The notes: generated from the letters alone by a model not told the origin. 64,000 nt of DNA from Methylocystis sp. (GCF_021731785.1 NZ_JAKFWS010000045.1:1-64000); one strand, 5' to 3'. Positions 34,378 to 44,356 are shown, counted from the stretch's first letter. Numbers and translations: made by a program.

Positions 34378-36132
34378 ATGTCCGTCGATTTCACGCTCGA
34401 CCAAAAGCGCTATCTCGAAGGATTTACCGCCGGCTTCTCGGCCCGCGGCGGACAAGCGGCGCCGCCCGCACAAGCGCCGCCGATGGGACCCGACGCCGCG
34501 CATATCTCCGCACAGGACCGCGTCACGGGCGCGGGCGGCAAGCTGACCGATCAGGAAAAATGGAAGCGCGAGGAGCACCCGTTCGACGCTTGGCCGCGTC
34601 TTGTCGCGCAAGCAAAGGAGAACGCCCCGCCCAAACCCGCCGACAATTTTCTCTGGCGCTTCTACGGCCTCTTTTATGTCGCGCCGGCCCAGGACGCCTA
34701 TATGTGCCGGCTGCGCATCCCCAATGGCGCGCTCAATCACTGGCAGTTCGCCGGCTTGGCGGATCTCGCCGAAAATTATGGCGGCGGCTATCTGCATGTA
34801 ACGACGCGCGCCAACATTCAGATCCGCGAAATCGAACCGAAGAACGCCGTGAACATTGTCGAGGCCATTCAGGACCTCGGCCTCTGGTGCAAGGGCTCAG
34901 GCGCCGACAACATCCGCAACATCACCGGAACGCCGACCGCCGGGGTCGATCCGCAGGAACTCATCGACACGCGCCCCTATGCGCGCGCCATGCATCATCA
35001 CATCCTGAACGATCGCTCGCTTTACGGTCTGCCGCGCAAGTTCAACATCGCCTTTGACGGCGCGGGAGTCGTTGGCGCGCTGGAAGATACCAACGACATC
35101 GGCTTTCAGGCCGTTCTCGTCAAGGACGGGCGCGGCGTCGCGCCGGGCGTCTATTTCCGACTCGCGCTTGGCGGGATCACCGGCCACAGGGACTTCGCCC
35201 GCGACACGGGCGTCATTGTGCCGCCGGACGAAGCGGTGGCGGTCGCCGACAAGGTTTTGCGGGTCTTCATCGACAATGGCGACCGCGCCAACCGCACCAA
35301 GGCGCGCCTTAAATATGTGCTTGACGCATGGGGCTTCGACAAATTCCTCGCCGCGGTCGAAGAAAAGCTCGGCCGTAAGCTGCTGCGCGTCGACGCCGAA
35401 GCGATCGAGGCGCGCCCGCGTCAGGATCGCGCGGCGCACATCGGCGTGCACCGGCAGAAGCAGGCGGGCTTCAATTGGATCGGCGTCGCGCTGCCGGTCG
35501 GTCGTCTTACCCCCGAGCAGACGCGCGGTCTCGCTGAGATCGCGCGTCAATTCGGCGACGGCGGGCTACGTCTCACGGTCTGGCAAAATCTGCTGATTAC
35601 CGGCGTCGCCGACAAACACGTCGCCGAAGCCGTCGCGGCGATCGAGGCGCTCGGCCTTTCGACGCAGGCTTCGCCGATTCGCGCCGGACTTGTCGCCTGC
35701 ACGGGGAATGCCGGCTGTCGGTTTGCTGCCGCCGACACCAAACGGCATGCCGAGGAAATCGCGACGCATTGCGAAAGCGCGGCGCCGATTGACACCCCGA
35801 TCAACATTCATCTCACCGGCTGCCATCACTCATGCGCCCAGCATTACATCGGCGACATCGGACTGATTGGCGCGCGCGTGCCGATCAATGACGAGGGCGA
35901 CACGGTGGAGGGCTATCACATTCTCGTCGGCGGCGGATTCGCCGAAGATGCCCGCATCGCCAGCGAACTCCAACAGAATGTCAAAGCCGAGGACGCCCCG
36001 GAAGCGGTGGCGAAAATTCTCCGCGCCTACCGAATGAACCGGGCGAGCGCGGATGAAACCTTCGTCGACTTCGCGCGGCGCCACGACATCGAGACGCTGC
36101 GCCGCGTCGTGAATGAGGAGAGCGTGGCGTGA
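34378..36132 (+). CDS. nirA: Siroheme-dependent nitrite reductase (NirA type)
   Basis: The 584-residue protein is built like ferredoxin-nitrite/sulfite reductases, reducing nitrite to ammonium with six electrons. The ligands of the [4Fe-4S]-siroheme centre are Cys441-X5-Cys447 (ACTGNAGCRF) and Cys482-X3-Cys486 (GCHHSCAQH). Duplicated parachute domains are recognisable (YLHVTTRANIQIREI, LRLTVWQNLLITG). ATG 34378 directly follows the upstream stop; a longer frame from 34348 would lie in that gene. The next gene starts with overlap at its stop. Confidence 0.88.
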   Translation: MSVDFTLDQKRYLEGFTAGFSARGGQAAPPAQAPPMGPDAAHISAQDRVTGAGGKLTDQEKWKREEHPFDAWPRLVAQAKENAPPKPADNFLWRFYGLFYVAPAQDAYMCRLRIPNGALNHWQFAGLADLAENYGGGYLHVTTRANIQIREIEPKNAVNIVEAIQDLGLWCKGSGADNIRNITGTPTAGVDPQELIDTRPYARAMHHHILNDRSLYGLPRKFNIAFDGAGVVGALEDTNDIGFQAVLVKDGRGVAPGVYFRLALGGITGHRDFARDTGVIVPPDEAVAVADKVLRVFIDNGDRANRTKARLKYVLDAWGFDKFLAAVEEKLGRKLLRVDAEAIEARPRQDRAAHIGVHRQKQAGFNWIGVALPVGRLTPEQTRGLAEIARQFGDGGLRLTVWQNLLITGVADKHVAEAVAAIEALGLSTQASPIRAGLVACTGNAGCRFAAADTKRHAEEIATHCESAAPIDTPINIHLTGCHHSCAQHYIGDIGLIGARVPINDEGDTVEGYHILVGGGFAEDARIASELQQNVKAEDAPEAVAKILRAYRMNRASADETFVDFARRHDIETLRRVVNEESVA

Positions 36133-37739
36133 CCCACATGTCTTCCCCGCCCTTTCTCATTCCGCCGAACGCGCCTTTCACACCCGAGCAGCGCGCTTGG
36201 CTGAGCGGTTTCTTTGCTGGCTTTGCTGCGCCTGACGACGGCTCCGTCACGCCGCTTTCGCCGGAAGCCAACGCCGCGGTTATGGCCGGCGCGTCTGGCG
36301 ATGGCGACGACGGCGAAGCGCCCTGGCATGACCAGACGCTGGCGCTCGATGCGCGCATGGCGCTCGCGCAAGGACGGCCGCTGCGTCGGCGCATGATGGC
36401 GGCCATGGCGCAGCAGGATTGCGGCCAGTGCGGCTACAATTGCGAGACCTATGCGGACGTGCTCGTCGCTAAGAAAGAAACACGCCTCAATCTTTGCGCG
36501 CCCGGCGGCAAGGACACGGCGCGGATGCTGAAAACGCTTGCGGCGGAGTTGGAACAAGCCCCGCCGGCTTTGGCCGCCGGGCCAACGGCGCCTGCCATCG
36601 CCGCAGCGCCCGCGATCGCGCCGGCGCCCGGCCGGTCACGCGACAATCCGGTCCAAGCGACGTTTCTTTCGCGCCGTCGGCTCAACAAGGAAGGCTCGGA
36701 AAAAGACACCTGGCACATCGAATTCGACATCGGCGCCAGCCAACTAACTTACACCGTCGGCGACAGTTTTGGCGTGTTTCCAAAAAACGATCTTGGCCTC
36801 GTCGACCAGATCATCGCCATGCTCGGCGCCTCGCATGTGACGCCGGTGAATGGCAAGACGCTGCGCGATGCCTTGCTGACCGACGTATCGCTATGTCCGG
36901 CGCCGGATGCGCTGTTCGAGCTGATCTCCTTCATCACCGGCGGCGCGCAGCGCGAGAAGGCGCGTTTGCTCGCGCAGGGCGGCGATCCTGATGGCGACGC
37001 CGCAATGCTCGACGTGCTCGCCGTGCTGCAGAAATTTCCGAGCGCGCGCCTCCACCCGGAGGCGTTTGTCGAAGCGCTGGAGCAGCTGCAACCGCGCCTC
37101 TATTCCATTTCGTCATCGCCAAAGGCGTCGCCGGGACGCCTGTCGCTGACCGTCGACGCCGTCCGCTATGTGGTCGGAAAGCGCAAGCGCTTCGGAGTCG
37201 CGTCGACCTTTCTCACCGAGCGCATTGCGCCGGGCGACAGCCTTCCCGTCTATGTGCAGCCCGCGCATGGATTCTCGCTGCCCGACGATCCCGCGACGCC
37301 GATCATCATGATCGGGCCCGGCACCGGCGTCGCGCCGTTTCGCGCCTTTCTACAGGAGCGCGCGGCGACGCAGGCGAGCGGCAAGAACTGGCTGTTCTTC
37401 GGTCATCAACGCTCCGCCTGTGATTTTTTCTACGCCGAAGAATTCGAGACGATGAAGGCGACGGGCTTGCTGACGCGCCTGTCGCTCGCCTGGTCGCGCG
37501 ATGGCGGGGAGAAATTCTACGTGCAGGACCGCATGGGTCAGGCCGGCCGTGAACTCTGGGCATGGCTTGCCGAGGGCGCGCATTTCTATGTCTGCGGCGA
37601 CGCTCAGCGCATGGCCAAGGATGTCGAGCGCGCGCTTGTCGACGTTGTCGCCGAATTCGGCGCCCGCAGCGCCGATGAAGCGGTCGCCTTCGTCGCGCAA
37701 CTCAAAAAAAGCGGACGCTATCAACAGGATGTCTATTGA
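36129..37739 (+). CDS. FNR-type diflavin-like reductase with N-terminal Fe-S domain (CysJ-like)
   Basis: The 536-residue protein has a C-terminal ferredoxin-NADP reductase module like CysJ: PRLYSISSSPKASPG (FAD), MIGPGTGVAPFRAFLQER (NADP) and FYVCGDAQRMAKDV. In place of the usual flavodoxin domain, residues 80-130 have a four-Cys motif, DCGQCGYNC...LNLCAPGG, of the FeS (PF04060-like) type. The GTG start overlaps the nitrite reductase stop and has GAGGAG upstream; ATG 36138 is an alternative. It probably supplies electrons from NADPH to the neighbouring nitrite or nitrate reductase. Confidence 0.8.
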   Translation: MTHMSSPPFLIPPNAPFTPEQRAWLSGFFAGFAAPDDGSVTPLSPEANAAVMAGASGDGDDGEAPWHDQTLALDARMALAQGRPLRRRMMAAMAQQDCGQCGYNCETYADVLVAKKETRLNLCAPGGKDTARMLKTLAAELEQAPPALAAGPTAPAIAAAPAIAPAPGRSRDNPVQATFLSRRRLNKEGSEKDTWHIEFDIGASQLTYTVGDSFGVFPKNDLGLVDQIIAMLGASHVTPVNGKTLRDALLTDVSLCPAPDALFELISFITGGAQREKARLLAQGGDPDGDAAMLDVLAVLQKFPSARLHPEAFVEALEQLQPRLYSISSSPKASPGRLSLTVDAVRYVVGKRKRFGVASTFLTERIAPGDSLPVYVQPAHGFSLPDDPATPIIMIGPGTGVAPFRAFLQERAATQASGKNWLFFGHQRSACDFFYAEEFETMKATGLLTRLSLAWSRDGGEKFYVQDRMGQAGRELWAWLAEGAHFYVCGDAQRMAKDVERALVDVVAEFGARSADEAVAFVAQLKKSGRYQQDVY

Positions 37740-37747
37740 GGCCGCTC

Positions 37748-40492
37748 ATGCTCGACGGAGTCCTGGCGCCAGCGCCGAACGAAAATCTGCAGGCTGACGC
37801 GTCGCCGGCTCAGGCGACCGCGACGCGCTCGACCTGTCCCTATTGCGGCGTGGGTTGCGGCGTGCTCGCTTCGCCCGGCGCCAAGGGCGTTATCGGCGAT
37901 CCCGCTCATCCGGCCAATTTCAGCCGACTCTGCTCCAAGGGCTCGGCGCTTGACGAAACGCTCGGGCTCGATGGGCGCCTTCTCTATCCGATGCGCCGTC
38001 AGGCTGACGGCGCATTGGCGCGAGTGAGCTGGGATGCGGCGCTCGACGACGTCGTAACGGGCCTGCGCCGCATCATTGATCAGCACGGTTCCGACGCCGT
38101 CGCGGTCTATCTCTCGGGCCAGCTGCTGACCGAAGACTATTATGTCGCCAACAAGCTGATGAAAGGCTTCATCGGCTCCGCCAATGTCGACACGAATTCT
38201 CGTCTGTGCATGGCGTCGACGGTCGCCGGCCACAAGCGCGCTTTTGGCGCCGACGTGGTGCCCGGCTGTTACGAGGACCTCGACGAAGCCGATCTCATCG
38301 TGCTCGTCGGCTCAAACGCCGCCTGGTGCCATCCGGTTCTGTTTCAGCGCATCGAGCGCAATAGGCAGGAGCGCGGCGCCAGGCTCGTCGTCATCGACAC
38401 GCGCCGCACGCCGACGGCGGAAAGCGCGGATCTATTTTTGCAGATCGCGCCGGGCGCGGATCAGGCGCTGTTTTGCGGCTTGCTTGTCCATCTCGCAAAG
38501 GCCGCCGCCTTCGACGACGATTACATCCGCCGCCACACCGAAGGATTGAAAGACGCCTTGAAGGCTGCCCAGACCATCGCGCCGTCGATTGAAGCGACCG
38601 CGAGGTCGACAGGGCTGCGCGAGGTCGACATTGCGTCGTTCTATGAAATGTTCGCGGAGACGCCGCGCACGGTGACCGCCTTCTCACAGGGCGTCAATCA
38701 ATCGGCGCAGGGAACGGACAAGGTCAACGCGATCATCAATTGCCATCTCGCGACGGGCCGCATCGGCAAGCCCGGCGCCTCGCCCTTCTCGCTGACCGGC
38801 CAACCCAACGCGATGGGCGGCAGAGAAGTCGGCGGCCTCGCGAACAGCCTCGCCGCGCATATGGGTTTCGACGCGGAAAGCATCGATCGCGTCAGACGCT
38901 TCTGGAATGCGCCGCGCATGGCGAAGCGCGAAGGTTTCAAAGCGGTGCAGATGTTCGACGCCATCGCGCGCGGCGATATCAAGGCGCTGTGGGTCGTGGG
39001 GACCAATCCGGCGGCGTCTCTGCCAAACGCCAATGCGGCGCGCGCCGCTCTTGCAAAGCTCGAACTCTTCATCGTCTCCGATAATGTTACGTCAAACGAC
39101 ACGATCAACGGCGGCGCGCATCTGCTTCTGCCGGCGCATGCCTGGGGCGAAAAAAGCGGCACAGTCACGAATTCCGAGCGCCGCATTTCTCGTCAGCGGG
39201 CTTTCCTGCCCGCGCCGGGCGAAACCCGCGCCGACTGGTCGATTTTCTCCGATGTTGCGCGACGGATGGGATTTGCAGGGTTCGATTACCGCTCGGCCGC
39301 CGACGTTTTTCGCCAACACGCCGCACTGTCGGCCTTCGAAAATAACGGCGCGCGCGCGTTCAACATTGGCGGTTTCGCGCGGCTGAGCGACGCCGAATAT
39401 GACGCGCTCGAGCCGACGCAATGGCCGATCCCGGCGTGCGAGCGCAGCGGCCGCGCGCGCCTGTTCGCCGACGGCGGGTTTTTCTCGCAAAGCGGACGAG
39501 CGAAATTCGTCGCGCCGGCGACGCCGAGCTTGGCTACACAGGTAACGCAGGACTTCCCGCTTCGGCTCAACACCGGCCGCATCCGCGATCAGTGGCACAC
39601 CATGACGCGAACCGGCGTCAGTCCTCGCCTCGCGCGGCATCTTGCCGAGCCCTATCTCGAAATCAGCGCGGCGGACGCCGATCGCTTTGGCATAGAGGAC
39701 GGCGGATTCGTCCGCGTCGCCACGCCATATGGCGACTGCGTCCTGCGTGCGGTAGTCACCGATCGTCAGCCGCCGGGGCATATTTTCGCGCCGATCCATT
39801 GGACCGATGAAACCGCCGCGCATGCGCGCGTCGGCGCGCTCGTTGCGCCTTTCGTCGATCCATTCTCGGGGCAGCCGGAATCAAAGGCGACGCCGGCGAT
39901 TGTCACGCCTCTGCGCTTCGCGCGTCAGGGCTTCTTCCTTTCCCGTAAGCCGATGGCTTTACCTCAGGGCGTGTGGTGGGCGCGGATCGCCGTCGCCAAT
40001 GGCTTTGGCTATCGCGTCGCCGGCAATCTGCAAGACGACGATTGGGCGCAGATTATCCGCGCCGCTACGACGAGCGAAGACCTCATACAATTGATCGACG
40101 AAACCAAGAGCCTTCTCTGCGGCGCCGCCTTCGTCGATGACCGTGCAACGTTCATCTGGGGTCTTGCGCCGCTTTTGCCGCCTTGGGACTTGGCGCTCGA
40201 ACTCTTCTCTCTTGAACGTCTCGATGGCGCGGAGCGGCTGTCGCTCATCTCCGGTCGGTCGGGCCGGCCATCGGCGAATGACGGTCCGCTCGTCTGTTCC
40301 TGCTTCAGCGTCGGGCGGAAAAAAATCGAAGCGGCGATTGCTCAGGGTTGCCGCTCGGCTTCCGACATCGGCAAGGCCATCCGCGCAGGCTCCAACTGCG
40401 GCTCATGCCGGCCGGAAATCGAACGTCTCATCAAGGTCTCTCCCGCCGCCAGGTCGTCGACGATTTCGACGACGACTGGGCAACACGCATAA
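37748..40492 (+). CDS. nasA: Assimilatory nitrate reductase catalytic subunit NasA with C-terminal BFD domain
   Basis: This 914-residue molybdopterin enzyme reduces nitrate to nitrite in the cytoplasm. The N-terminus has the [4Fe-4S] motif TCPYCGVGC...CSKG, followed by molybdopterin-domain blocks (TNSRLCMASTVAGHKRAFG, GTNPAASLPNANAAR) and the C-terminal molydopterin-binding LNTGRIRDQWHTMTRTG. The last 60 residues are a BFD-like [2Fe-2S] domain (PLVCSCFSVGRKKIEAAI, SNCGSCRPEI). ATG 37748 has GAGG at a good distance; the frame also opens with TTG at 37736. It follows the reductase by nine bases. Confidence 0.93.
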   Translation: MLDGVLAPAPNENLQADASPAQATATRSTCPYCGVGCGVLASPGAKGVIGDPAHPANFSRLCSKGSALDETLGLDGRLLYPMRRQADGALARVSWDAALDDVVTGLRRIIDQHGSDAVAVYLSGQLLTEDYYVANKLMKGFIGSANVDTNSRLCMASTVAGHKRAFGADVVPGCYEDLDEADLIVLVGSNAAWCHPVLFQRIERNRQERGARLVVIDTRRTPTAESADLFLQIAPGADQALFCGLLVHLAKAAAFDDDYIRRHTEGLKDALKAAQTIAPSIEATARSTGLREVDIASFYEMFAETPRTVTAFSQGVNQSAQGTDKVNAIINCHLATGRIGKPGASPFSLTGQPNAMGGREVGGLANSLAAHMGFDAESIDRVRRFWNAPRMAKREGFKAVQMFDAIARGDIKALWVVGTNPAASLPNANAARAALAKLELFIVSDNVTSNDTINGGAHLLLPAHAWGEKSGTVTNSERRISRQRAFLPAPGETRADWSIFSDVARRMGFAGFDYRSAADVFRQHAALSAFENNGARAFNIGGFARLSDAEYDALEPTQWPIPACERSGRARLFADGGFFSQSGRAKFVAPATPSLATQVTQDFPLRLNTGRIRDQWHTMTRTGVSPRLARHLAEPYLEISAADADRFGIEDGGFVRVATPYGDCVLRAVVTDRQPPGHIFAPIHWTDETAAHARVGALVAPFVDPFSGQPESKATPAIVTPLRFARQGFFLSRKPMALPQGVWWARIAVANGFGYRVAGNLQDDDWAQIIRAATTSEDLIQLIDETKSLLCGAAFVDDRATFIWGLAPLLPPWDLALELFSLERLDGAERLSLISGRSGRPSANDGPLVCSCFSVGRKKIEAAIAQGCRSASDIGKAIRAGSNCGSCRPEIERLIKVSPAARSSTISTTTGQHA

Positions 40493-40510
40493 ACAAAAAA
40501 GGAGCACAGT

Positions 40511-41773
40511 ATGAAACTCGCGGATTTCAAGAAGGCCGGTCATTGGCCGACGCTGCTTGCGGCCTTCCTTTACTTTGACATCAGCTTCATGGCCTGGGTC
40601 TCACTCGGGCCGCTGATGATCTACATCGCCAAAGACATGCCGATTTCGGTCGAGGATAAAATCTCGCTGGTCGCCATTCCTGTTCTGGGAGGAGCGTTTT
40701 TCCGCGTGCCGCTGGGGCTGCTGGCGGACGCGATCGGCCCGAAGATGACGGGCATCCTTGCGCAGGCGGTCGTGATGTTCGCCGTATCTCTCGTATGCGT
40801 TTTTGGACTGACGAGTTCGATCGCGATCGCGCTTTTCGGTCTTTCGCTCGGAATCGCCGGCGCCTCCTTCGCTGTCGCGCTGCCGCAAGCTGGCCGTTGG
40901 TATCCGCCGCAATATCAGGGTCTGGTGATGGGCATTGCCGGCGCCGGCAATATGGGCGTCGTGCTCGACACGCTGTTTGCGCCGTCGATCGCCGAGGCTT
41001 TCGGCTGGCGGACCGTCTATGGCGTTCTGCTGGCGTTGATGGTCCTCGTGCTCCTGATCTATTCGCTGGTCGCCAAGGACGCGCCGGGCGCCAAAGCCAC
41101 GATTGATCTTTCCGGCTACGGCAAAATGCTTGCGGACTCAGACAGCCGCTGGTTCATGTTCTTCTATTTCATCACCTTCGGCGGTTTCGTCGGTCTCGCC
41201 TCGGCGCTTCCGCTGTATTTTACGACGCAATATCACGCGACGGGGGTCGCCGCCGGATTTATGGTCGCGCTGATCGTCGCTTTTGGCTCTGGGTTCAGGC
41301 CGGTTGGCGGCTATATCGCGGACCGCATCGGCGGGGTGAAGACATTATCGTTCCTCTTCCTCGTCGTGTCCGCCTGCTATTTCGCCGTCGCCTTCCTTCC
41401 GGCGGGACCAGCTCCGGCGAAGGGCGTCGCGGGATGGAGCTTGATGGAGCTGCCGCCCGTCGCCTTTGCGGCGGTGGCGCTGTTCTCGATCGGCGTGTTA
41501 TCTCTCGGCATGGGCAATGGCGCGGTGTTTCAGCTGCTGCCGCAGCGCTTCCGCCGCGAGATCGGCGCGATGACCGGGCTTGTCGGCGCCGCAGGCGGAT
41601 TTGGCGGCTATTTCCTCGCCAAGACGCTTGCTCTTTCCAAGGGCATGACCGGCGGGTTCATGATGGGATTCGGCTTCTTCGGTTTCCTCGCGCTGCTCGG
41701 TCTCGTAGGTTTGATCTTCGTGAAAACGCGCTGGCGCACGACCTGGGGCGCGGTTTCCGGCGCCCGAATCTGA
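40511..41773 (+). CDS. Nitrate/nitrite MFS transporter (NarK/NrtP type)
   Basis: The 420-residue protein has twelve membrane helices and the nitrate-nitrite porter signatures: LAAFLYFDISFMAWVSLGPL in helix 1, RVPLGLLADAIGPK, GLSLGIAGASFAVALPQAGRWYPPQYQGLVMGIAGAGNMG and GSGFRPVGGYIADRIGG. It imports nitrate for the reductase just upstream. An AAGGAGCAC ribosome site lies before the ATG. It is the fifth gene of the operon. Confidence 0.92.
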   Translation: MKLADFKKAGHWPTLLAAFLYFDISFMAWVSLGPLMIYIAKDMPISVEDKISLVAIPVLGGAFFRVPLGLLADAIGPKMTGILAQAVVMFAVSLVCVFGLTSSIAIALFGLSLGIAGASFAVALPQAGRWYPPQYQGLVMGIAGAGNMGVVLDTLFAPSIAEAFGWRTVYGVLLALMVLVLLIYSLVAKDAPGAKATIDLSGYGKMLADSDSRWFMFFYFITFGGFVGLASALPLYFTTQYHATGVAAGFMVALIVAFGSGFRPVGGYIADRIGGVKTLSFLFLVVSACYFAVAFLPAGPAPAKGVAGWSLMELPPVAFAAVALFSIGVLSLGMGNGAVFQLLPQRFRREIGAMTGLVGAAGGFGGYFLAKTLALSKGMTGGFMMGFGFFGFLALLGLVGLIFVKTRWRTTWGAVSGARI

Positions 41774-41784
41774 GCTGAGAAACG

Positions 41785-43494
41785 TTGGTGTCGGTCCGCG
41801 TCGTTCATGATCTACGAGTGGAAGCGGGCTTTGCGACGCAAAAGGGCCGTCGGCCCGACAATCAGGACTATGTCGCCCTGTGCGTCGGTCCGAGCGGCGC
41901 CGGCGCCCTGCAGGGCGTCGTCGCCGCCATTGCCGATGGCGTCGGCGGTCATAAAGGAGGACGCGCGGCTGCTGAAACCACAGTCCGCGCGTTCATCGAC
42001 GGATATTATGCGCAGCCAGAGACTTTGGGCGTCGCTCGAGCCGCCGCCCGCTCGCTCGAAGCGGCGAACAGCTGGGTCGCCGCCCAGTCGAGAGTCGACC
42101 CTGCATTGGAAGGAATGGCGACGACGTTCAGCGCGCTGATCCTGTCGCGCCGCAACGCCTTCTTCCTTCATGTCGGCGACACGCGCGTCTATCGACTCGC
42201 CGGCGACGGCCTCGAAAGATTGACCAAGGATCACACCTTTGGCCGAGGCGACTTTGCGCATGTGCTCCGTCGCGCCGTCGGTTTCGAGGATTCGCTCTTG
42301 TTCGATCACGGGCAGCATAGTCTCAATCTCCATGATCGATTTCTGCTGTGTTCGGATGGCGTATATGGCGTATTGCCGGACGACCGGCTGAGCGCTCTCC
42401 TCGCCGAACGACGCGCGCCGCAGGAAACCTCCGAAAAAATTATTGAGGCGGCGCTCGCGACGGGCAGCAATGACAATGTCACCGCGCTTGTCGTCGACGT
42501 CATCGATGTGCCGCCCGCCGACGAGCGCGCCTTGTCGCAGGCCGTTGCAGGCTTGCCGATTCGCGAGTTGCCGTCGATCGGAGATGTTGTCGACGATTTT
42601 CAAATCGACGCGCTACTCTCCGAAGGACGTTACAGCCGACTGATGCGGGCGACGGATCGGCAAAATGGAAAGGCGGTCGTGCTGAAGTTTCCGCATCCGC
42701 GCGTCGCCGATGACGCGTCCTACCGCATGGCCTTCGTCAACGAGGCCTGGGTTGCGGCGCGGGTGAGAAGTCCCTTCGTCGGCGAAGTCATTGAACTGCT
42801 CCCGGGCCGACAAAGCCGGCTCTATTCCGCAATGCCGTATTATGACGGCGAGACGCTGGAGCGGCGGCTGCGTCGCGAACCGCGAATCGATCTTGCGGAA
42901 GGCGTCTCAATCGCTGCGCGCCTGTCGCGCGCCATCGCGACGTTGCATCGCTGCGGCGTCATCCATCGCGATATCAAGCCGGATAATGTTATCCTGCTCA
43001 AGGACGGCGGGCTGCGGCTCGTCGATCTCGGCGTCTGTCGCGCGGCCAATCTTGAGAATTTGCCGGAAGCGCACACGCCCGGCACGCCGAGCTATATGGC
43101 CCCAGAGCTTTTCGACGGCGTCGCCGGCGACGAAGCATCGGATCTTTTTGCGTTCGGGGTGACGGTTTATCGCATGTTCAGCCGTTGCTATCCTTACGGC
43201 GAAATCGAGCCCTTCAGCAGACCGCGGCTCACGAAGCCGCTGCCGCTCGCGCTCAAGAGGCCCGACCTTCCCGCCTGGCTCGACGCGACGATTCTTAAAG
43301 CGATCGGCGTCGAGCGCGGCGATCGCTTTGGCGACGTGCTTGAATTCGCCTTCGAACTCGAGAACGGTTCGGCGCGCGCGCAGCCGCTGACTCCGCGCAA
43401 GAAGTCTCTTTACGAACGCAACCCCATCATTTTCTGGCAGACGCTCTGTCTGTTGCTCGCGCTCTTACTGGCGATTTCCGTTTTCCGTCGATAA
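41785..43494 (+). CDS. PP2C phosphatase - Ser/Thr kinase fusion with C-terminal anchor
   Basis: Residues about 10-250 form a PP2C phosphatase domain (GRRPDNQDYV, IADGVGGHKGGRAAAE, HVGDTRVYRLAGDG, SDGVYGVLPD, GSNDNVTALVV). Residues about 265-535 are a Hanks-type kinase with HRDIKPDNVILL and VDLGV in place of DFG, and APE as MAPELF. One membrane helix closes the protein (FWQTLCLLLALLLAISVF). The two activities in one chain could set a phosphorylation state of a transporter or reductase. It starts 12 bp after the nitrate carrier; TTG 41785 or GTG 41788 is the start. Confidence 0.88.
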   Translation: MVSVRVVHDLRVEAGFATQKGRRPDNQDYVALCVGPSGAGALQGVVAAIADGVGGHKGGRAAAETTVRAFIDGYYAQPETLGVARAAARSLEAANSWVAAQSRVDPALEGMATTFSALILSRRNAFFLHVGDTRVYRLAGDGLERLTKDHTFGRGDFAHVLRRAVGFEDSLLFDHGQHSLNLHDRFLLCSDGVYGVLPDDRLSALLAERRAPQETSEKIIEAALATGSNDNVTALVVDVIDVPPADERALSQAVAGLPIRELPSIGDVVDDFQIDALLSEGRYSRLMRATDRQNGKAVVLKFPHPRVADDASYRMAFVNEAWVAARVRSPFVGEVIELLPGRQSRLYSAMPYYDGETLERRLRREPRIDLAEGVSIAARLSRAIATLHRCGVIHRDIKPDNVILLKDGGLRLVDLGVCRAANLENLPEAHTPGTPSYMAPELFDGVAGDEASDLFAFGVTVYRMFSRCYPYGEIEPFSRPRLTKPLPLALKRPDLPAWLDATILKAIGVERGDRFGDVLEFAFELENGSARAQPLTPRKKSLYERNPIIFWQTLCLLLALLLAISVFRR

Positions 43495-43524
43495 CCCGCC
43501 CGCCATTTCGGCCGTTCTGCTGTC

Positions 43525-43547
43525 GCGCCGCCGCCCGGCTGCGGCGC
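43525..43547. terminator. GC-rich hairpin between convergent genes
   Basis: GCGCCGC (43525-43531) pairs with GCGGCGC (43541-43547) between the PP2C-kinase and the convergent membrane protein. No T-run follows on either strand, so terminator activity is only a guess. Confidence 0.3.
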
Positions 43548-43561
43548 GCCGCGCCGGCGAC

Positions 43562-44239
43562 TCACGCCGAGCGCATAAAACTCAGCAAAGTCGCGCTCAG
43601 GCTGCCTCCGGTGAAAACGATCGTCGCGCCAAGCGCAAGCAGCGCGACAAGGTTGAGGGTCAGACTGCTCGCGACCCCGACCAACGCCAGAACGGCGAGC
43701 ACGATGACGGCCACACCGGAGAGCGCCTGAACGCCGGCCGAGCCAAAGGCCATATCGCGCGCGAGAATTTCACCAGTTGCAAAATCGGACCCGCCTTTGC
43801 TTTTAAGCGCCTCCTGTTCGAGCGCATGCAGCTGCCAGACCGCATTGCTGCTCAGGACCAAGGCCGACCCGAAAGCGATGGCCGCGATTGGGGTCAATAC
43901 GGCCGGTTGAATGCCCAATAGTGCTAGCAGGCCCAGAACGATGCCGGCGACGCCGACCAAAAAAACGACGGTCAGGCTGCTGCCGCCAAGCCCCTCAACC
44001 TGGGAAGGCGTCGAACCGGCCGGAAAGAGGATGCGCGCATATTCAGACGCCATGGCGCCGCCAAGAATCAGCAAAGCGGCGCCAAAAACGATCGTGGCGA
44101 TCGCGGCCATATTCGCTGCGTTCACGCCCGAAAGGCCCACGATGGCGATGACGATCGTGGCGAGACCGCCGATTGCGTCGGCTATGCCGCCATAGACTGC
44201 AGTTTCGCGAAACGCCGATTCACGAGAGGTGATGGACAT
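43562..44239 (-). CDS. Multi-helix membrane protein, paralogue A
   Basis: The 225-residue protein starts MSITSRESAFRETAVYGGIADAIGGLATIVIAIVGLSG and has about six hydrophobic segments; a basic/polar loop follows each pair. It shares its layout with the next protein upstream, including a VLTPIAAIAFGSALVLSSNAVWQLHALE block and a LTLNLVALLALGATIVFTGGSLSATLLSFMRSA ending. I chose ATG 44239; the frame continues to 44341 without support. No family is recognised. Confidence 0.6.
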   Translation of the reverse strand: MSITSRESAFRETAVYGGIADAIGGLATIVIAIVGLSGVNAANMAAIATIVFGAALLILGGAMASEYARILFPAGSTPSQVEGLGGSSLTVVFLVGVAGIVLGLLALLGIQPAVLTPIAAIAFGSALVLSSNAVWQLHALEQEALKSKGGSDFATGEILARDMAFGSAGVQALSGVAVIVLAVLALVGVASSLTLNLVALLALGATIVFTGGSLSATLLSFMRSA

Positions 44240-44356
44240 GGCGCAATCTCCATGCTTGCGATGCGGCCGCCCGGCAGGACAACGCGCAATTCCAATTAGC
44301 GTCGGATTCGCCTGGTCAAGCCCCGATCCCGGCGTACGCACTGCGCTCCTGTGCTG

